Notes under the pieces: model-generated | Databases searched by the model: none | What the model saw: the letters and a program-made list of their open reading frames with translations, nothing else | Told to the model about the DNA's origin: nothing | Position numbers and translations under genes: made by a program | Shown here: piece after piece, positions 63,864 through 64,000 of the stretch | Position numbering within the stretch: position 1 is the first letter of the stretch | Layout of the letters: each line of letters opens with the position of its first letter | NCBI RefSeq assembly: GCF_963675165.1 | Contig: NC_087389.1 | Location: 2,948,001 to 3,012,000, forward strand | DNA length: 64,000 nucleotides | DNA from: Halichondria panicea | Taxonomy: Eukaryota; Porifera; Demospongiae; Suberitida; Halichondriidae | Direction of reading: 5' to 3'

Positions 63864-64000
63864 GTAAGGATTTAACCAAAATATTTTTTATTACAGATCC
63901 TATTACAATATTTTGCAACTACTAAACGGTGGCAGCAGCATCACAAAGCGATAGCAAATAATTATATTGTAATTGCACAACATCACGATCACAAAAGTTT

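Overview
This window looks like nuclear DNA of a non-bilaterian animal, most likely a sponge (inference). It is AT-rich. Its genes are split by many GT-AG introns, several only 45-80 bp long. The gene set is metazoan (TRIM-NHL, TNFR-like, TRAF/MATH, L27-PDZ, PIGQ, SCYL2, importin-7/8). There is no operon structure and I saw no rRNA, tRNA or CRISPR. I built the gene models by hand, joining exons at GT/AG sites while keeping reading phase and matching known families; no alignment was run.

Layout: (1) 1-3538, minus: an open frame running off the left edge (1-335), then the first two exons of an importin-7/8 gene. (2) 3742-6003, plus: an intronless TRIM-NHL protein, head-to-head with the importin. 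(3) 7039-8182, minus: GATD1, seven exons, 224 aa. (4) 8323-11619, plus: an L27-PDZ scaffold, head-to-head with GATD1. (5) 12446-13402, minus: a TNFR-like type I membrane protein. (6) 15137-21845, minus: KIAA0930 homologue, twelve exons. (7) 22048-23154, plus: an intronless PIGQ/Gpi1, head-to-head with KIAA0930. (8) 24419-46777, plus: a 34-exon TTC6-like TPR protein of about 2164 aa, with an intronless TRAF-like gene (43472-44224, minus) nested in one intron. (9) 47343 to past the right edge, plus: the SCYL2 pseudokinase, 13 exons visible.

The genes do not form one pathway. SCYL2 (clathrin traffic), PIGQ (GPI anchors) and the importin are housekeeping. The TNFR-like receptor, TRAF-like protein and TRIM-NHL belong to families used in receptor signalling and innate immunity, but nothing here shows they act together. 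Three gene pairs share short divergent promoter intervals (203, 140 and 202 bp).

Introns and spacers are packed with small non-coding inverted-repeat elements of at least seven kinds. They include a nearly perfect 153-bp palindrome with an exact 9-bp target duplication, a pogo/Tigger-like element with TA duplication, two nested insertions, and a 570-bp uninterrupted AC tract inside a dispersed repeat. I found no complete transposase gene and no clearly new multi-gene system.
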